A stretch of DNA of 64,000 bases from Fimbriimonadaceae bacterium. GTDB lineage: Bacteria; Armatimonadota; Fimbriimonadia; Fimbriimonadales; Fimbriimonadaceae. Below are positions 9,337 through 23,388 of this stretch, piece after piece. The position numbers were made by a program, and so were the translations under genes. The notes beneath the pieces were generated by a model. It was not told the origin of the DNA. It worked only from the letters and a program-made list of their open reading frames with translations, and ran no database searches. The stretch covers positions 1 to 64,000 of the forward strand of contig JADZDX010000013.1 of the NCBI GenBank assembly GCA_020850835.1, in the 5' to 3' direction. Each line of letters opens with the position of its first letter. The stretch's first letter is position 1.

Positions 9337-10170
9337 CTAACGCGCTAAGATTCCCCACAGCGTGCAAGGCGTACCTTCACTGGTCGTCACCAGCCTATTG
9401 CTATCCAGTGCGTAGCAAATCGCTTCGCCCTGAACCTGTGGAGGGGTCTGAACCCGAGAACAAGTTGTCTCCAAGAAACTTTCCATCTTCCTTGGAATCG
9501 GAAACTCGTAGGCGAAGGCATAGGTGCGTAGGACCAAGTGCTTGCCGTCCGGAGCAACCGCCCCTCCGGTGATCACGCGCATTGGCGCTAGGCCATCCGG
9601 AAACGAGATGCTTCCCTTGCGCTCGAACTTAAACTTCCCCGATTTACCCGGCTTGCGTAATCGATAGATACTCCCCGAGCCCGCCTTTTTTTCTACGATC
9701 CAAATGTCGCCGGTCTTTGGGTCTACCATCAACGTCTCGGCATTGCGCGGGCCCCCTGGGTATGTAACCTCATATTTTTGAAAGTCACTGATCTCCTGAT
9801 TGCCCGTCCCATTGGGCTCCTCAACCCGGTATATGAGCACCGACTTGTGCTTAGAGTCATTGTCGCCAATGTCGCCAAAGTAGAGGAAGTTCTTTCCATC
9901 TATTCGCGCTGAAGCCATGTCCTCCCAATCCCGGGCCAGAACACCCCGCAGCGTATATGTCCCCCTAATCTCGCCGTTCGACCCTACCCGAAAGAACCGC
10001 GCACGATCGCCGCTATCATTGTGCGTGTAGTACTCGCCCGCATAAGCCCGGCTTGGCGCAATCCCCGAGCTCTCGTTGACCTGAGAAGACGAGATCGTGG
10101 CCATTAGTGCCGGCGCATCAAAGGCCCGCCCCGTCTGGGCCACGATGAGAAGAGGAAGAGCAATCATCAT
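9337..10170 (-). CDS. Secreted hypothetical protein, probable beta-propeller
   Basis: Signal-like N-terminus; ESSGIAPSRAYAGEYYTHNDSGDRARFFRV...WEDMA...YFGDIGDN repeats. Confidence 0.6.
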   Translation of the reverse strand: MMIALPLLIVAQTGRAFDAPALMATISSSQVNESSGIAPSRAYAGEYYTHNDSGDRARFFRVGSNGEIRGTYTLRGVLARDWEDMASARIDGKNFLYFGDIGDNDSKHKSVLIYRVEEPNGTGNQEISDFQKYEVTYPGGPRNAETLMVDPKTGDIWIVEKKAGSGSIYRLRKPGKSGKFKFERKGSISFPDGLAPMRVITGGAVAPDGKHLVLRTYAFAYEFPIPRKMESFLETTCSRVQTPPQVQGEAICYALDSNRLVTTSEGTPCTLWGILAR

Positions 10171-10275
10171 ACTGACTCTTATTCTAGTCCGTTAAGAGCC
10201 ACCTGTTCCCAACTCCTCGAACCTCCGCCCCGTCCCCCTTCTTGGTTCACGCTGCCATAACGAAACCAGTCCTGT

Positions 10276-11157
10276 TCAGTTACCACCCGATCTTCCCGAC
10301 ACGACACCCGCATAATACACAAACAACTGGGCGTGCCCCGCCCAGGGCCCGAAGAGGCTACGGAAGTGATCGCCGATAGCCTGGTACTTCTTGTCGGTGA
10401 GCGTTGTTCCACGCCACTCACGGAAGTAGAGTCTCACCGCCCCGTTCCAGAGGTGAACGTCCACCGGGACGGCCTCGGTGTTGTGGAGCGCATAGAGGGC
10501 GATGCAGTCGGCGAGCTTGGGGCCCACGCCGGGAAAGCTGAGGAGTTCAGCTTGAGCTTCTCTCAAGGAGGCTTGGCGAAGGTCGAGTAGGTACTGACGG
10601 CCGCCCCGCATGATGAGAAGCTGGGCGGCCCGAGGGATCGTGGCGGCGCGATACCCGAACCCGGCTGCACGGAGTTCGGATTCGGTAAAGCTAGGAATAT
10701 GGAGCAATCGTTCTGGGTCACCGGCCGCAGAACTTTCTCCCATGCTGGACTCATTGGAGAGTGGGAAGAGATGCTCGACCATCTTGGTGATGCGGCCGAG
10801 GTGGTTGTTGGACGTGCACAAGAAGCTAAAGAAGCTCTCAACCGGGTCGCTGGGGCGAAGCAAACGCAGACCCTCTTGGCGAGGCAGAGAGGCAAATTTC
10901 GGGCACATTTCCGCGATGTGGGATTGCAGATCTTGAGGCTCGTCAAGTCGGAAGTATTGATGCCAGCTCCCATGTATCGCAAGCTTCAGCTTGCCTGACG
11001 GGTCTTCTTGCAATCCAAAGCTTGCGGTACCCAATCGCCCAAACTGAGACCCATCATTGCCCTCCCATACTCCCGGCTTGACCTCGCGCCATCGGAATAC
11101 CTGCCCGCTCGTGAGGCATTTGCGAAGGTCAATCGGGTTCATAGACTTCCTTGTCAA
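10276..11157 (-). CDS. 8-oxoguanine DNA glycosylase (Ogg1-type)
   Basis: TSGQVFRW N-terminal motif; HhH-GPD motif FPGVGPKLADCIALYALHNTEAVPVDVHLW. Confidence 0.85.
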   Translation of the reverse strand: MTRKSMNPIDLRKCLTSGQVFRWREVKPGVWEGNDGSQFGRLGTASFGLQEDPSGKLKLAIHGSWHQYFRLDEPQDLQSHIAEMCPKFASLPRQEGLRLLRPSDPVESFFSFLCTSNNHLGRITKMVEHLFPLSNESSMGESSAAGDPERLLHIPSFTESELRAAGFGYRAATIPRAAQLLIMRGGRQYLLDLRQASLREAQAELLSFPGVGPKLADCIALYALHNTEAVPVDVHLWNGAVRLYFREWRGTTLTDKKYQAIGDHFRSLFGPWAGHAQLFVYYAGVVSGRSGGN

Positions 11158-11214
11158 CGGGCGACCAGGTAGGGGCTCAGGGCTAACATCTTGATGTCGG
11201 CAAGGATGCCGATA

Positions 11215-14708
<3,494 letters not shown>

Positions 14709-14766
14709 ATAAAGTCCAAAAAGTCAGCCGCATTTCAGAAAAAGCGGTTATAGTAAAGGCAAGATT

Positions 14767-16086
14767 ATGCAAGTTCGATCCTTTGGCATCGGGTTATGTT
14801 GCTTGAGCAGTGCTTTCGCACAGGCAACAATGGTCTATGTGCCGGACATCAATTCTAATTCTGTATTGAAGTTTGATGCGACAACCGGCGAGTACAAGGG
14901 CATTATCGGGGCTGGATTCCTTAATAATCCTCTGAATCTAGAGCAAAACCCTAATGATAATCGCTTGTATGTGACAAGTATCGGGCGCGTGGTGCGCTTG
15001 GATCCCTACACGGGCGAGTACCTAGGCCTAGTCGGATCTGGCTTTTTGGAGTTCCCCGATGACATTACTTTTGGTTCGGACGGAACCATGTATGTCACTG
15101 ACCTTAAGTCCACCGGGACGTGCATTCTCAAGTTTAACCCGGTCACGGGCGAGTACAAGGGGATCATAGCGACCGGATTCCTAGGGAACCCCTCATGGGG
15201 CTCCTGCTTAGAGATTGCAGCAGACGATACGGTCTACGTCATTGGTGCCGGGGGGACCGCGATCCAAAAGTTCAACGGGGTTACCGGGGAATATCTGGGC
15301 GTGATCGGGAGTGGGTTCTTTAGCAGCGGTCGTGGCCTAGCACTCGCGGATGTGGCGGGTAACCCGACGGTCATGTCAGGCGTGGCAACGTCAAATGGGT
15401 CTGTATTCAAGTTCAGAACAGACACATCGGCTTACACGGGCATGTTCGCCACTGGCGGATTCGTACCGAATGTTCGAGCGATTGCAAAGATGCCGAACGG
15501 GTGGATCCTTGCTCGAGGTCAAAGCGGTAGCACCGAATACGTTGCTCGATTTGTTCCCGACACGGGTGAATACAAGGGGTTATTCGCGGCGAATTGGAAT
15601 ATCTTTGGGTACGGCCTTGCGGTTGAAACCCCAGCAACGGTTTCTGGATCGCTGGTCTTCGGGGACTACGTCGGCACCGGGGTAGTCCGCCCTGTTACCT
15701 TTGAGTTCTATGACGGAGCCACTTTGATTGACTCCACAACCGTCAACGTGACCCCAAACGGTGGGACGCCAGTTGCCTACAGCGTCCGGACGGATGCTCG
15801 CGGCCCAGCAATCACGGTCAAGGCTAGGGGTTCTCGATGGTTGAAGAAGGCAGTCGTCGCCAATATTTCTGGGCCAGGCGTCTCCGGTGTTAGCATTTCC
15901 ATGACCAATGGCGACTGCGATGCTTCCACTGAAGTTGATGCCGCCGACATTGATCTGGTTATCGCCAATTTTGGATTGATCTTCCCTGGGCCAGGTCCCG
16001 AAGATTCCGATATTGACGGATCGGGAGAAGTTGACGCTGCTGATATTGATATCGTCATTGCCAACTTCGGTACCGTTGACGACTAA
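14767..16086 (+). CDS. Secreted TGEY-repeat beta-propeller protein with C-terminal beta-sandwich and two dockerin-like repeats
   Basis: Signal peptide; repeated 'F(D/N)xxTGEY(K/L)G(I/L/V)' units; C-term [23 protein letters not shown]...[26 protein letters not shown]. Confidence 0.82.
   Translation: MQVRSFGIGLCCLSSAFAQATMVYVPDINSNSVLKFDATTGEYKGIIGAGFLNNPLNLEQNPNDNRLYVTSIGRVVRLDPYTGEYLGLVGSGFLEFPDDITFGSDGTMYVTDLKSTGTCILKFNPVTGEYKGIIATGFLGNPSWGSCLEIAADDTVYVIGAGGTAIQKFNGVTGEYLGVIGSGFFSSGRGLALADVAGNPTVMSGVATSNGSVFKFRTDTSAYTGMFATGGFVPNVRAIAKMPNGWILARGQSGSTEYVARFVPDTGEYKGLFAANWNIFGYGLAVETPATVSGSLVFGDYVGTGVVRPVTFEFYDGATLIDSTTVNVTPNGGTPVAYSVRTDARGPAITVKARGSRWLKKAVVANISGPGVSGVSISMTNGDCDASTEVDAADIDLVIANFGLIFPGPGPEDSDIDGSGEVDAADIDIVIANFGTVDD
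15907..16083 (+). other. Dockerin-like paired Ca-loop module (copy A)
   Basis: D[13 protein letters not shown] loop occurring twice at the extreme C-terminus. Confidence 0.75.
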
Positions 16087-18218
16087 GCGGGAAGGAGCAC
16101 ACCGTCAAGTACAATATCATCCGGTGCTAGGCACTCTGTGTCGGTGCAGGCTTGGAACTGAACGGTCACCTGAAACTCCGTCGAAGACGTAGCGTTAACG
16201 CTGAACTCAATCTCTACAGTTCCCGTGTACTGATCATCGGCTCCCTTCGGATAACGGACTTCCGGCTCAATCCCCTGGAAGCGAAGCTGAGTCGGGGTGA
16301 GCCAGCGCGCAGGAGGGTCGTTTGTATTAAGGTGCAATCCTTCAGGAATGTTCAGGATAACCACTCCAGTGCCGCTAACCTCGCGATCCCTAAGTACGGC
16401 GGTGACTTTGCCGAGTACCTGCTTTTCTGAACTCCCAATAATCGGCACGGGCACTCCGTTGGAATGCTCTAACATCATGGCGACCCGCACCAGACTTTCA
16501 GCCGCTTGGGGCATTTTTTGGGCGATCCCGACTACCGCCATGAGCGCTCGCTCGGCCACTTCCCTCTCTCCGTAGGCGAGACATGCTTCAATGGCGATTG
16601 CGTTAGGTGAGGGAGCGGCCTGATCCATTGCAGGCTTTGAACGACCAAAAAGGTCGTCGTGGCTCTCGTTCGTAAAATAGAAGCCACCCTTTTCCCGGTC
16701 CTCAAACTCGGTGATCATGTGCTGAATCAGTTGCTTGCCAAACGCTTGGTACGCGGGCTCGCCTGTCGCTCTCGCAAGGTCAATCGCCGCCAGCGCCATG
16801 TGTGCAACATCATCAAGGTAGGCTTCCCCACTCGGCACCCCATCCGTGACTTGATGGGGCAAGGCTCCATGAGTTTCGACATGCTTTATCCAACTCCGCA
16901 TTGCCGCTTCGGCCATCAGCAATTCATCGGCCGCAACTAACCCACGAATCACCGCGCCATTCCACGCGGCAATTGCCTTGTTATCCAGTTGCGGAGCAGG
17001 TCTGACCTGCCGGGCCTCTAGCAAAGTTCGCAAGGGTAGTCGAAACTCCTCCCGGCGATCTTCTGCGAGGTAAAGCAAATTGAGGCCTGTCAATTGCTGG
17101 GTGGCTTCATCAAGGAAGTTGCCGTTCTCGTCAATAGCAAAAGCCTCGATGAATGCCGCAGCATCTTGGCCAAGAGCTGCCTTGATTTCATCCACCGACC
17201 ACAGGTAATAGAGCCCCTCCTCGCCCATGGTATCGGCGTCTTGAGCGGAGCAGAAGAGTCCTTCGGCAGTGACCATTTCTCGCTTTAGCCATTCGATGAT
17301 GCCAATCGTTGTCTGCTCCAACAAGCTGGCCACGGGAGCATTCATTTCACCAGCGAGCTGGGCAGCTCTTGCGTAGACCTGAAGGAGGAGCCCATTGTCA
17401 ATCAGCATCTTCTCAAAATGCGGAAGTCTCCACTCAGCATCCGTGCTGTACCGATGGAACCCGCCGCCTACCTGGTCATGAATCCCACCCAGGGCCATTC
17501 GTTCCAAGGTCAAGAGCACCATTGATAGTGCCTCACTGGTCGCATCAGGGGCAGTTGAGCCGTAGTCAAGCAAGAAAAGCAGAGCTGGTGCGGGAGGAAA
17601 CTTGGGAGCTGGCCCGAAGCCACCATTCTCACCGTCAAAATCTGCCCTTAAGGCATTGAAGCAGTCCGTAAACAGCGAGGGCTGAATCGTACTGGTGAGG
17701 GAGCCCATGGTTCGCCCCAAAGCCTTGCCAATCGCTTGTGAGATCTGCTCTGCGCTCTTCAGAACATCGGGCCGCGACCGGCGCCAAAGGGTGGCAATCT
17801 GCGAAGCCAAAGTCGCGAAGCCAGGAACCTTGCCCCGATCCTGTCGGGGAAAATAAGTACCCGCGAAGAATGGCTTACGATCGGGCGTCATGAAGATCGT
17901 CATGGGCCATCCCCCCCGTCCGGCAATCATTTGGACGGCAAGCATATAGGCTTCATCCACATCGGGTCGCTCTTCCCGATCAACCTTAATACTTACGAAG
18001 TGTTCGTTCAACAACTCGCCAATAGCGGGATCTTCAAACGATTCATGCGCCATGACGTGGCACCAATGGCACGAGCTGTAGCCGATACTCAGAAAGATCG
18101 CCTTGTCTTCGGCTTTAGCCTTGGCAAATGCCTCGACTCCCCACTCATACCAGTCCACCGGATTATCTTGATGTTGCCTTAAGTAGGGCGACATTGACTG
18201 GGCAAGGCGGTTGGGCAT
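16083..18218 (-). CDS. DUF255 / thioredoxin-like domain protein (YyaL/SSP411 family)
   Basis: [60 protein letters not shown]. Start placed at ATG 18218; the longer ORF (to 18536) reads antisense through a tRNA. Confidence 0.9.
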   Translation of the reverse strand: MPNRLAQSMSPYLRQHQDNPVDWYEWGVEAFAKAKAEDKAIFLSIGYSSCHWCHVMAHESFEDPAIGELLNEHFVSIKVDREERPDVDEAYMLAVQMIAGRGGWPMTIFMTPDRKPFFAGTYFPRQDRGKVPGFATLASQIATLWRRSRPDVLKSAEQISQAIGKALGRTMGSLTSTIQPSLFTDCFNALRADFDGENGGFGPAPKFPPAPALLFLLDYGSTAPDATSEALSMVLLTLERMALGGIHDQVGGGFHRYSTDAEWRLPHFEKMLIDNGLLLQVYARAAQLAGEMNAPVASLLEQTTIGIIEWLKREMVTAEGLFCSAQDADTMGEEGLYYLWSVDEIKAALGQDAAAFIEAFAIDENGNFLDEATQQLTGLNLLYLAEDRREEFRLPLRTLLEARQVRPAPQLDNKAIAAWNGAVIRGLVAADELLMAEAAMRSWIKHVETHGALPHQVTDGVPSGEAYLDDVAHMALAAIDLARATGEPAYQAFGKQLIQHMITEFEDREKGGFYFTNESHDDLFGRSKPAMDQAAPSPNAIAIEACLAYGEREVAERALMAVVGIAQKMPQAAESLVRVAMMLEHSNGVPVPIIGSSEKQVLGKVTAVLRDREVSGTGVVILNIPEGLHLNTNDPPARWLTPTQLRFQGIEPEVRYPKGADDQYTGTVEIEFSVNATSSTEFQVTVQFQACTDTECLAPDDIVLDGVLLPA

Positions 18219-18272
18219 ATCGCTATTGTGACAGCCCCGGGCAAGGCTCTTGGGGGTATCCTTTGGGCTCAG

Positions 18273-18348
18273 GCGCTCGTAGCTCAGTGGATAGAGCATC
18301 AGCTTGCGGAGCTGGGGGTCGGAGGTTCGAATCCTCTCGAGCGCGCCA
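18273..18348 (+). tRNA. tRNA-Arg (anticodon GCG)
   Basis: 76-nt cloverleaf: GCGCTCG/CGAGCGC acceptor, TCAGC-TTGCGGA-GCTGG anticodon arm, GGAGG-TTCGAAT-CCTCT T arm, discriminator G, encoded CCA. Confidence 0.95.
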
Positions 18349-18401
18349 AAAACTGGCAGAATTGATTTGGGTCTGGCACGAAGTTTTCGTATACTGTAGC
18401 C

Positions 18402-19664
18402 GTGCATGCTCGCGTAACTGCCCTTTGTGTTGGCCTCTTGGGAGCCAGCTTCAGCCACGCTATTATCCGGCGCGTTGACGTTCCCGATGCCCAGTATCAG
18501 GCCCTGGCCAACAATATTCCCCTCGGGTGGATCCAATACCCTTCACCGAGCGCCGTTCCGACAAGTTGTGCCTTGATAGCCGACCAGTTCATTCTGTCTG
18601 CCGGTCACACATACTCCAGCACTCCGGGCGCGATCATCAAGCTGGGTGGTGAAACCTATAATATCGTTGCTTGGGTCAAGAATCCGGCCTTCAACATTGG
18701 CGACCTGACGGCCGGTCACGATTTCTCGGTTGCAAGGCTGGATCGGCGCGTTTTGAACCAGACGCCCCTTACCATTCGATCGGCCACGGTGCCGGTGCAA
18801 ACGACAATCAAGTGCTTCGGGATGGGTACGACTGGGCTTGGCGATGGCACAGGCTTTGTCGCCCCATGGAATCCGATTCCGAGTTCTTGGCCACCCCGTG
18901 GCATGACAAACCGGGTCGATATTGATAGCTCCATACCCAATGTTATCTTGACTGACTTCGACAAACCAGATGGGACGACAAATACCCTTTCGGACATTGG
19001 TTCCAGTCCAGCCGCTACCGACCTCGAAGGACAATTGGCGGGTGGCGACAGCGGTGGGCCAGTGACCATGTTGGTCAATGGCCAGGAACAGATTGTAGGT
19101 GTCAACTCGGCGGTAGCCAACTTCAACAACAATGGAATCACAGGAGACTACGGGGATCTGTCCGTGGTCTCGAAGATATCTGTGGATTACACATGGGTCA
19201 TGAGCAACGCCTGGCAGGCGGGGCGAGTAGCAGGAAAAATCAACTTGGGTGACTTTGTTGGTTCACCAATGTTGCGAACTGCAACCATCTCCCTTCGCAA
19301 TCCTGGAAGCACCACAGACTTGGAGAGCTTTAATGTTCCGCTAGCGATCGATTCGGGCTTTTCATTTGTTACAGCCCGTCGAGGTTTGACCGACCTACAC
19401 ATTACGATTCCCGGGTTCTGCGCGAGGAATCTGACAAATGTCAACATCACCAACACATCACCGGGCAATCTAAGCATTCTTCTTCCCAACGGCGATCCCG
19501 ATCAATCGCAGGAAGTTGATGCTGTGGATATTGATCTCGTCATCGCCCACTTTGGCGAACCCACCACGGATGCAACTCAAGGTGACCTTGACGGCTCTGG
19601 CGAAGTGGACGCAACCGACATTGATATCACGATCGCCAATTTTGGAATTCTTGGGCAACCTTAG
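18402..19664 (+). CDS. Secreted trypsin-like (S1) serine protease with C-terminal beta-sandwich and dockerin-like repeats; GTG start
   Basis: Signal peptide; [16 protein letters not shown] (His), HDFSVARLD (Asp), GGDSGGPV (Ser); C-term [23 protein letters not shown]...[22 protein letters not shown]. Confidence 0.85.
   Translation: MHARVTALCVGLLGASFSHAIIRRVDVPDAQYQALANNIPLGWIQYPSPSAVPTSCALIADQFILSAGHTYSSTPGAIIKLGGETYNIVAWVKNPAFNIGDLTAGHDFSVARLDRRVLNQTPLTIRSATVPVQTTIKCFGMGTTGLGDGTGFVAPWNPIPSSWPPRGMTNRVDIDSSIPNVILTDFDKPDGTTNTLSDIGSSPAATDLEGQLAGGDSGGPVTMLVNGQEQIVGVNSAVANFNNNGITGDYGDLSVVSKISVDYTWVMSNAWQAGRVAGKINLGDFVGSPMLRTATISLRNPGSTTDLESFNVPLAIDSGFSFVTARRGLTDLHITIPGFCARNLTNVNITNTSPGNLSILLPNGDPDQSQEVDAVDIDLVIAHFGEPTTDATQGDLDGSGEVDATDIDITIANFGILGQP
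19488..19661 (+). other. Dockerin-like paired Ca-loop module (copy B)
   Basis: [12 protein letters not shown] and [12 protein letters not shown] loops. Confidence 0.75.
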
Positions 19665-19688
19665 GCCATCTCGTTCTACCGTCCGAAC

Positions 19689-22600
19689 CTAGAATCGAAG
19701 CTGGTAATCCAGTCGAAGCGTCCAGTTGTCGCGCTTCACATTTGCGTCACGGAAATTAGCCCAGCTGACATTACCGGCACTAACATTGAACAACTGATTT
19801 GGACCGGGGCGCTGGCTAAACTCAATTCCATACCGATGCATGGTTCTGCGCACGCCATCAAGATCGGTCTGCTCCAAGCCGTAACTGAGCCGCAATGGGG
19901 ATGGGTTCTGAGCGTTCAGGGTCAAATTGATGGCGGCAATACGCGACAGCTGATGGGTCTCGTCGTTGATCCGCTCTTCCCAAGAAGCACCGAAGAGTGT
20001 ATTTGCCTTGTCGCTTCGTTGTTGGAGCCGGAACCCTTGAGTTCTGGTCGGCTGGACAATTGAGCCCAGTAACGCATCGCCCCTCGCCTGTTCTGGATAG
20101 GTCTGCGTTTGGAAAGTTAAGTCGTAGCCGGGGATGTATCGTGCCGTTACCGCAACATTGCGAATCATGTACGTCTTGTCCCACGGTAACTGACGCGACT
20201 TGAGCATTGCATCAAAGCTCAGCTTGCGCGTTGGCTCATTCGGAGTTGAGAACCGAAAAGCTCGATCTACGGCGCGGCGACCTTCGCCGTCGACCTGCCC
20301 CGTGTAATCAAATCCGAGCGTCAGATCCCCGATACGAAGGCCCACAGAGCCAGTTTGGTTTTCGCGTTGCCAACGACTGTAATCTTTGACGGTATCACTT
20401 CCGATTGAGAAACGGAAATCCCGAATGAAACCGAGTTGAATGGGCTTGCTTGTGCCCAGCTTGAAATTGCCGGTGGATCGGTCTCGCTCCGTCCCCCAAG
20501 CCTGTTGAGTATAGTTTGCCCCACCGAAGCTCAGTCCTCCAATAGTGCCACCGGACAGACTCATCTGTGAGTTCTGAGTATCGTTCAACCCCAGTTCTCG
20601 AGCAAATCCATAGGTGAACTTGATGCCGCCGCCAAGATTAACCCAGAATCCATAGTTCCTCCGTTGTTCGTCGGGGCGATCGGCCTGCGTACGACTGATT
20701 TTCACCTCTGTAACGCTCACTCCGGTGCGTTCCGTGATGCCGGTACTGAGGGTGTGGGCGCTAACGGTCTCGCGATTACCATCGCTGTATTCCGTCCTAG
20801 TTTGCTCTGTGCGAATGTTTGTGTTCGCGGCTACCTTCGCTTCGGCGGTTAACGAGTTACGAGTACTATCGGGGGCCGTTGTCGAGGTGCCACCGTTCTC
20901 GATGACTTCGCGCTCAAACTGCACTGCACCAAACCCATTGAAATTCCTGGCAAGCAGCAATCGGTCCACGGACTGATCAAGTAGCGTCTGCGTCGGGTCC
21001 GTCCATGAATTCGCATACCGGAACCACTGCAGTTTCGTGTCTTTATCAATATCCCACGTCAGCAGGGACTCCGCAATGGTGCGCTTTTCGTCCAAGAGGT
21101 CGTTCTGAGACTTCATGAGGTTCATCCTCACGTTAAGCCCGCGCATGAGCATCAGATTGGCAAGGAGCTGGCGTTGCTCTTGACCAATCATCTGGCCAAG
21201 CATCTCTCGTTCTGAATCCACCAAGCCCGAAACATTAAGGAAATTGGGATCAACCCCGCGCTCGATGTACTGAACTTCCATGCGGGGGTCCTGCAGGCGG
21301 AAGCTGCGGCGATGGGCCGAGTTCTCCCCGATGCGGGCGGTCATTGAACTAGCCTCAAATGATCGCCCCGAGCCCAAACTGGTTGAGAAGTTCAAGTCTG
21401 TCTTGATCAAGCCAGGCAAAACCCCGAGTCGCTCGCGCTCGAAGCCCATGAGGGAGTTTAGCTCCACGAGATTGGTGCCCAACTCCTGGTGCCGGTAGGC
21501 AAACTTGGTGCTGCCCCAGTCCAAAGTTCCGGTCGTCAGGCGACCCGAGTCCTGAGTGCCAGAAATGAGAAGATCCGAGATGCTCACCCCGATGCCCTTT
21601 CCGGGAGAGTAGTTCATTCGATGAGAAGTGCGTGTCAAACCCGTAGATCGGGTGAACCATTGCCGATCTTCGGGGCGTGCACTGAGACCGGTAGGCTGAT
21701 ACATCATGGCGATACGAGCGATGTTGCCATTCTGCTCCGCTTCGCTCTGTTTGCTCGGGCCGTCAAAGCCATCGTCGTTGCCGATGGTGTTCTGCTCGTA
21801 GCTCCAATTCGTTCCTGTTACTGCGATGTTTTGGGTGGAGAAGCCCAGCCCCGCGCGATTCATCTCGCTTTGGCTGTACTTCAGCGTTAGCCCTTTCGTT
21901 CCCCAGCCGAGATCAAAAGCCGTCCGAGAGATCCCCCGTTCCTTGGCCAACTGACCTTTGTCCGACTCTCGCAAGCCCTCAAATTGGTCGAAAGACTGGT
22001 CTACCGACTGGCTAAGGTATCCAAGGGTTAGGGCGCCACTTTGCAGGCCAAGCTTGGTGCGCTGAACCATGCCGCCACTACCTTCGCGGACGCTGAGATC
22101 GGACAGGCTTAGCTTTGCACCCTTCTGGTCTAGGTTAAAGCCGAAGTTGGTGGTCTGAAGTCCTCGCTCCTTCTCAAGTTGCTTGCGATCAGACTCGCGG
22201 AGGTCTTTGAAGCGGTCGAATCCAGAGTCCACATTCCGGGTGCTGTAGTTCAGCGACCATCCGGCACCGGCGACACCATAAGACTGTCGCGTTATGGAAT
22301 TACCCCTCTCGCCAACGGTCTGAAAATCCTGATTCAAGGTGAGGGTCCCCGCCTTGATGTCCTTCATGCTCAAGCCGATCCGCTTGAGTCCCCGCTCCTT
22401 GGATAGTGCCGAAACATCAGCTTCGCTAAAGCCATTGTCGGTGAAGGCGCTAAAACCAGTGAACTTACGATCAATCGATTGGTAGCTGAGCGAGACCTTA
22501 CCGCCTAGGACATTGCCACCGATTTCCTGCACGATGGCAGTTCCCGACTCTTGCGCGGGCTGGTCAAGGCCATCACTAGCACCCATCATGGACTGGGACT

Positions 22601-23144
22601 GTGTAGTCTTCCGGCTTGAATAGGCGAACATGCCATTCATGCGCAGTGAGCGTCCAAGTCCAAAGTTGTTCTTTAGGCCGTACAAATCCGTTCGCATAAC
22701 CGAGCCATTTTCGCCTCGCTCGGCCATGCCTAGGCCCAAGACAATGTTGGACTGTCCGAGGCTTAGCTTCATCGTGTTGAGGCTGCTTCCCACCTTTACC
22801 GCTTGTTCCTGGTCGGGATCGTGACGGTACGTAACCCGGAGGGTCTGCCCTGGCTTAACGGCAATCCGCAGCATGAGCATTCCACTCGGATAATCCATTA
22901 CATACTCATCCGACTTGAGGTCACGCCCTTCCAAGGTAATGGTCTCGCTTCCCTTCACCACACCAGCGAAGCGAAGAGGGACGGTCGGGGCACCATCAAG
23001 GCGAATAAAATCGGCCGCGGATATCCCACCCACAGCCGATGTCTTGGGCGTTTCGCCGGCGGACGCAGAAGAACCCTGCGCGAAACCGATCACGGGCATC
23101 GCGCAGACCAACAGAGCTATCTTAAGCAACCGTTTTCTCTGCAT
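19689..23144 (-). CDS. Large predicted outer-membrane beta-barrel protein with internal repeats
   Basis: Signal peptide MQRKRLLKIALLVCAMPVIGFAQG; alternating strand-like pattern throughout; C-terminus NWTLRLDYQLRF ends in Phe (beta-signal-like). Confidence 0.65.
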   Translation of the reverse strand: MQRKRLLKIALLVCAMPVIGFAQGSSASAGETPKTSAVGGISAADFIRLDGAPTVPLRFAGVVKGSETITLEGRDLKSDEYVMDYPSGMLMLRIAVKPGQTLRVTYRHDPDQEQAVKVGSSLNTMKLSLGQSNIVLGLGMAERGENGSVMRTDLYGLKNNFGLGRSLRMNGMFAYSSRKTTQSQSMMGASDGLDQPAQESGTAIVQEIGGNVLGGKVSLSYQSIDRKFTGFSAFTDNGFSEADVSALSKERGLKRIGLSMKDIKAGTLTLNQDFQTVGERGNSITRQSYGVAGAGWSLNYSTRNVDSGFDRFKDLRESDRKQLEKERGLQTTNFGFNLDQKGAKLSLSDLSVREGSGGMVQRTKLGLQSGALTLGYLSQSVDQSFDQFEGLRESDKGQLAKERGISRTAFDLGWGTKGLTLKYSQSEMNRAGLGFSTQNIAVTGTNWSYEQNTIGNDDGFDGPSKQSEAEQNGNIARIAMMYQPTGLSARPEDRQWFTRSTGLTRTSHRMNYSPGKGIGVSISDLLISGTQDSGRLTTGTLDWGSTKFAYRHQELGTNLVELNSLMGFERERLGVLPGLIKTDLNFSTSLGSGRSFEASSMTARIGENSAHRRSFRLQDPRMEVQYIERGVDPNFLNVSGLVDSEREMLGQMIGQEQRQLLANLMLMRGLNVRMNLMKSQNDLLDEKRTIAESLLTWDIDKDTKLQWFRYANSWTDPTQTLLDQSVDRLLLARNFNGFGAVQFEREVIENGGTSTTAPDSTRNSLTAEAKVAANTNIRTEQTRTEYSDGNRETVSAHTLSTGITERTGVSVTEVKISRTQADRPDEQRRNYGFWVNLGGGIKFTYGFARELGLNDTQNSQMSLSGGTIGGLSFGGANYTQQAWGTERDRSTGNFKLGTSKPIQLGFIRDFRFSIGSDTVKDYSRWQRENQTGSVGLRIGDLTLGFDYTGQVDGEGRRAVDRAFRFSTPNEPTRKLSFDAMLKSRQLPWDKTYMIRNVAVTARYIPGYDLTFQTQTYPEQARGDALLGSIVQPTRTQGFRLQQRSDKANTLFGASWEERINDETHQLSRIAAINLTLNAQNPSPLRLSYGLEQTDLDGVRRTMHRYGIEFSQRPGPNQLFNVSAGNVSWANFRDANVKRDNWTLRLDYQLRF

Positions 23145-23252
23145 CTTCTCCTATCCCATATTATAGGACGAATTACGTTCAAAGTTGCTTCATTTCACTA
23201 AGTTCTTGGTGAACTTACAGATATTGGGCCTTTGGGTATCATATTCGGGCGC

Positions 23253-23328
23253 CCGGACGTAGCTCAATGGATAGAGCATCAGTCTTCGGAACTGAGGGTT
23301 GGGGGTTCGAGTCCCTTCGTCCGGGCCA
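23253..23328 (+). tRNA. tRNA-Arg (anticodon TCG)
   Basis: 76-nt cloverleaf: CCGGACG/CGTCCGG acceptor, TCAGT-CTTCGGA-ACTGA anticodon arm, encoded CCA. Confidence 0.95.
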
Positions 23329-23334
23329 AGAAGC

Positions 23335-23374
23335 ATTGAAGCGAAGCCTATTTAGGCCTCGCTTCAATTTTTTT
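23335..23374 (+). terminator. Rho-independent terminator downstream of tRNA-Arg
   Basis: ATTGAAGCGAAGCC-tattta-GGCCTCGCTTCAAT followed by a T run. Confidence 0.8.
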
Positions 23375-23388
23375 AGAGTCGGACTAGC

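Noticed and set aside
10179-10421. 80-aa minus-strand ORF between the secreted propeller and the Ogg glycosylase
   Set aside because: Mostly overlaps the 3' end of the glycosylase in another frame; low-complexity Ser/Arg/Gly composition.
18219-18536. N-terminal extension of the DUF255 ORF ('[27 protein letters not shown]')
   Set aside because: It is antisense translation of tRNA-Arg(GCG) and its surroundings; the conserved protein starts at ATG 18218 ([26 protein letters not shown]).
18273-23328. Possible integrated element bounded by the two similar tRNA-Arg genes
   Set aside because: No integrase or attachment-site direct repeat seen; similarity is explained by both being Arg isoacceptors with different acceptor stems and anticodons.
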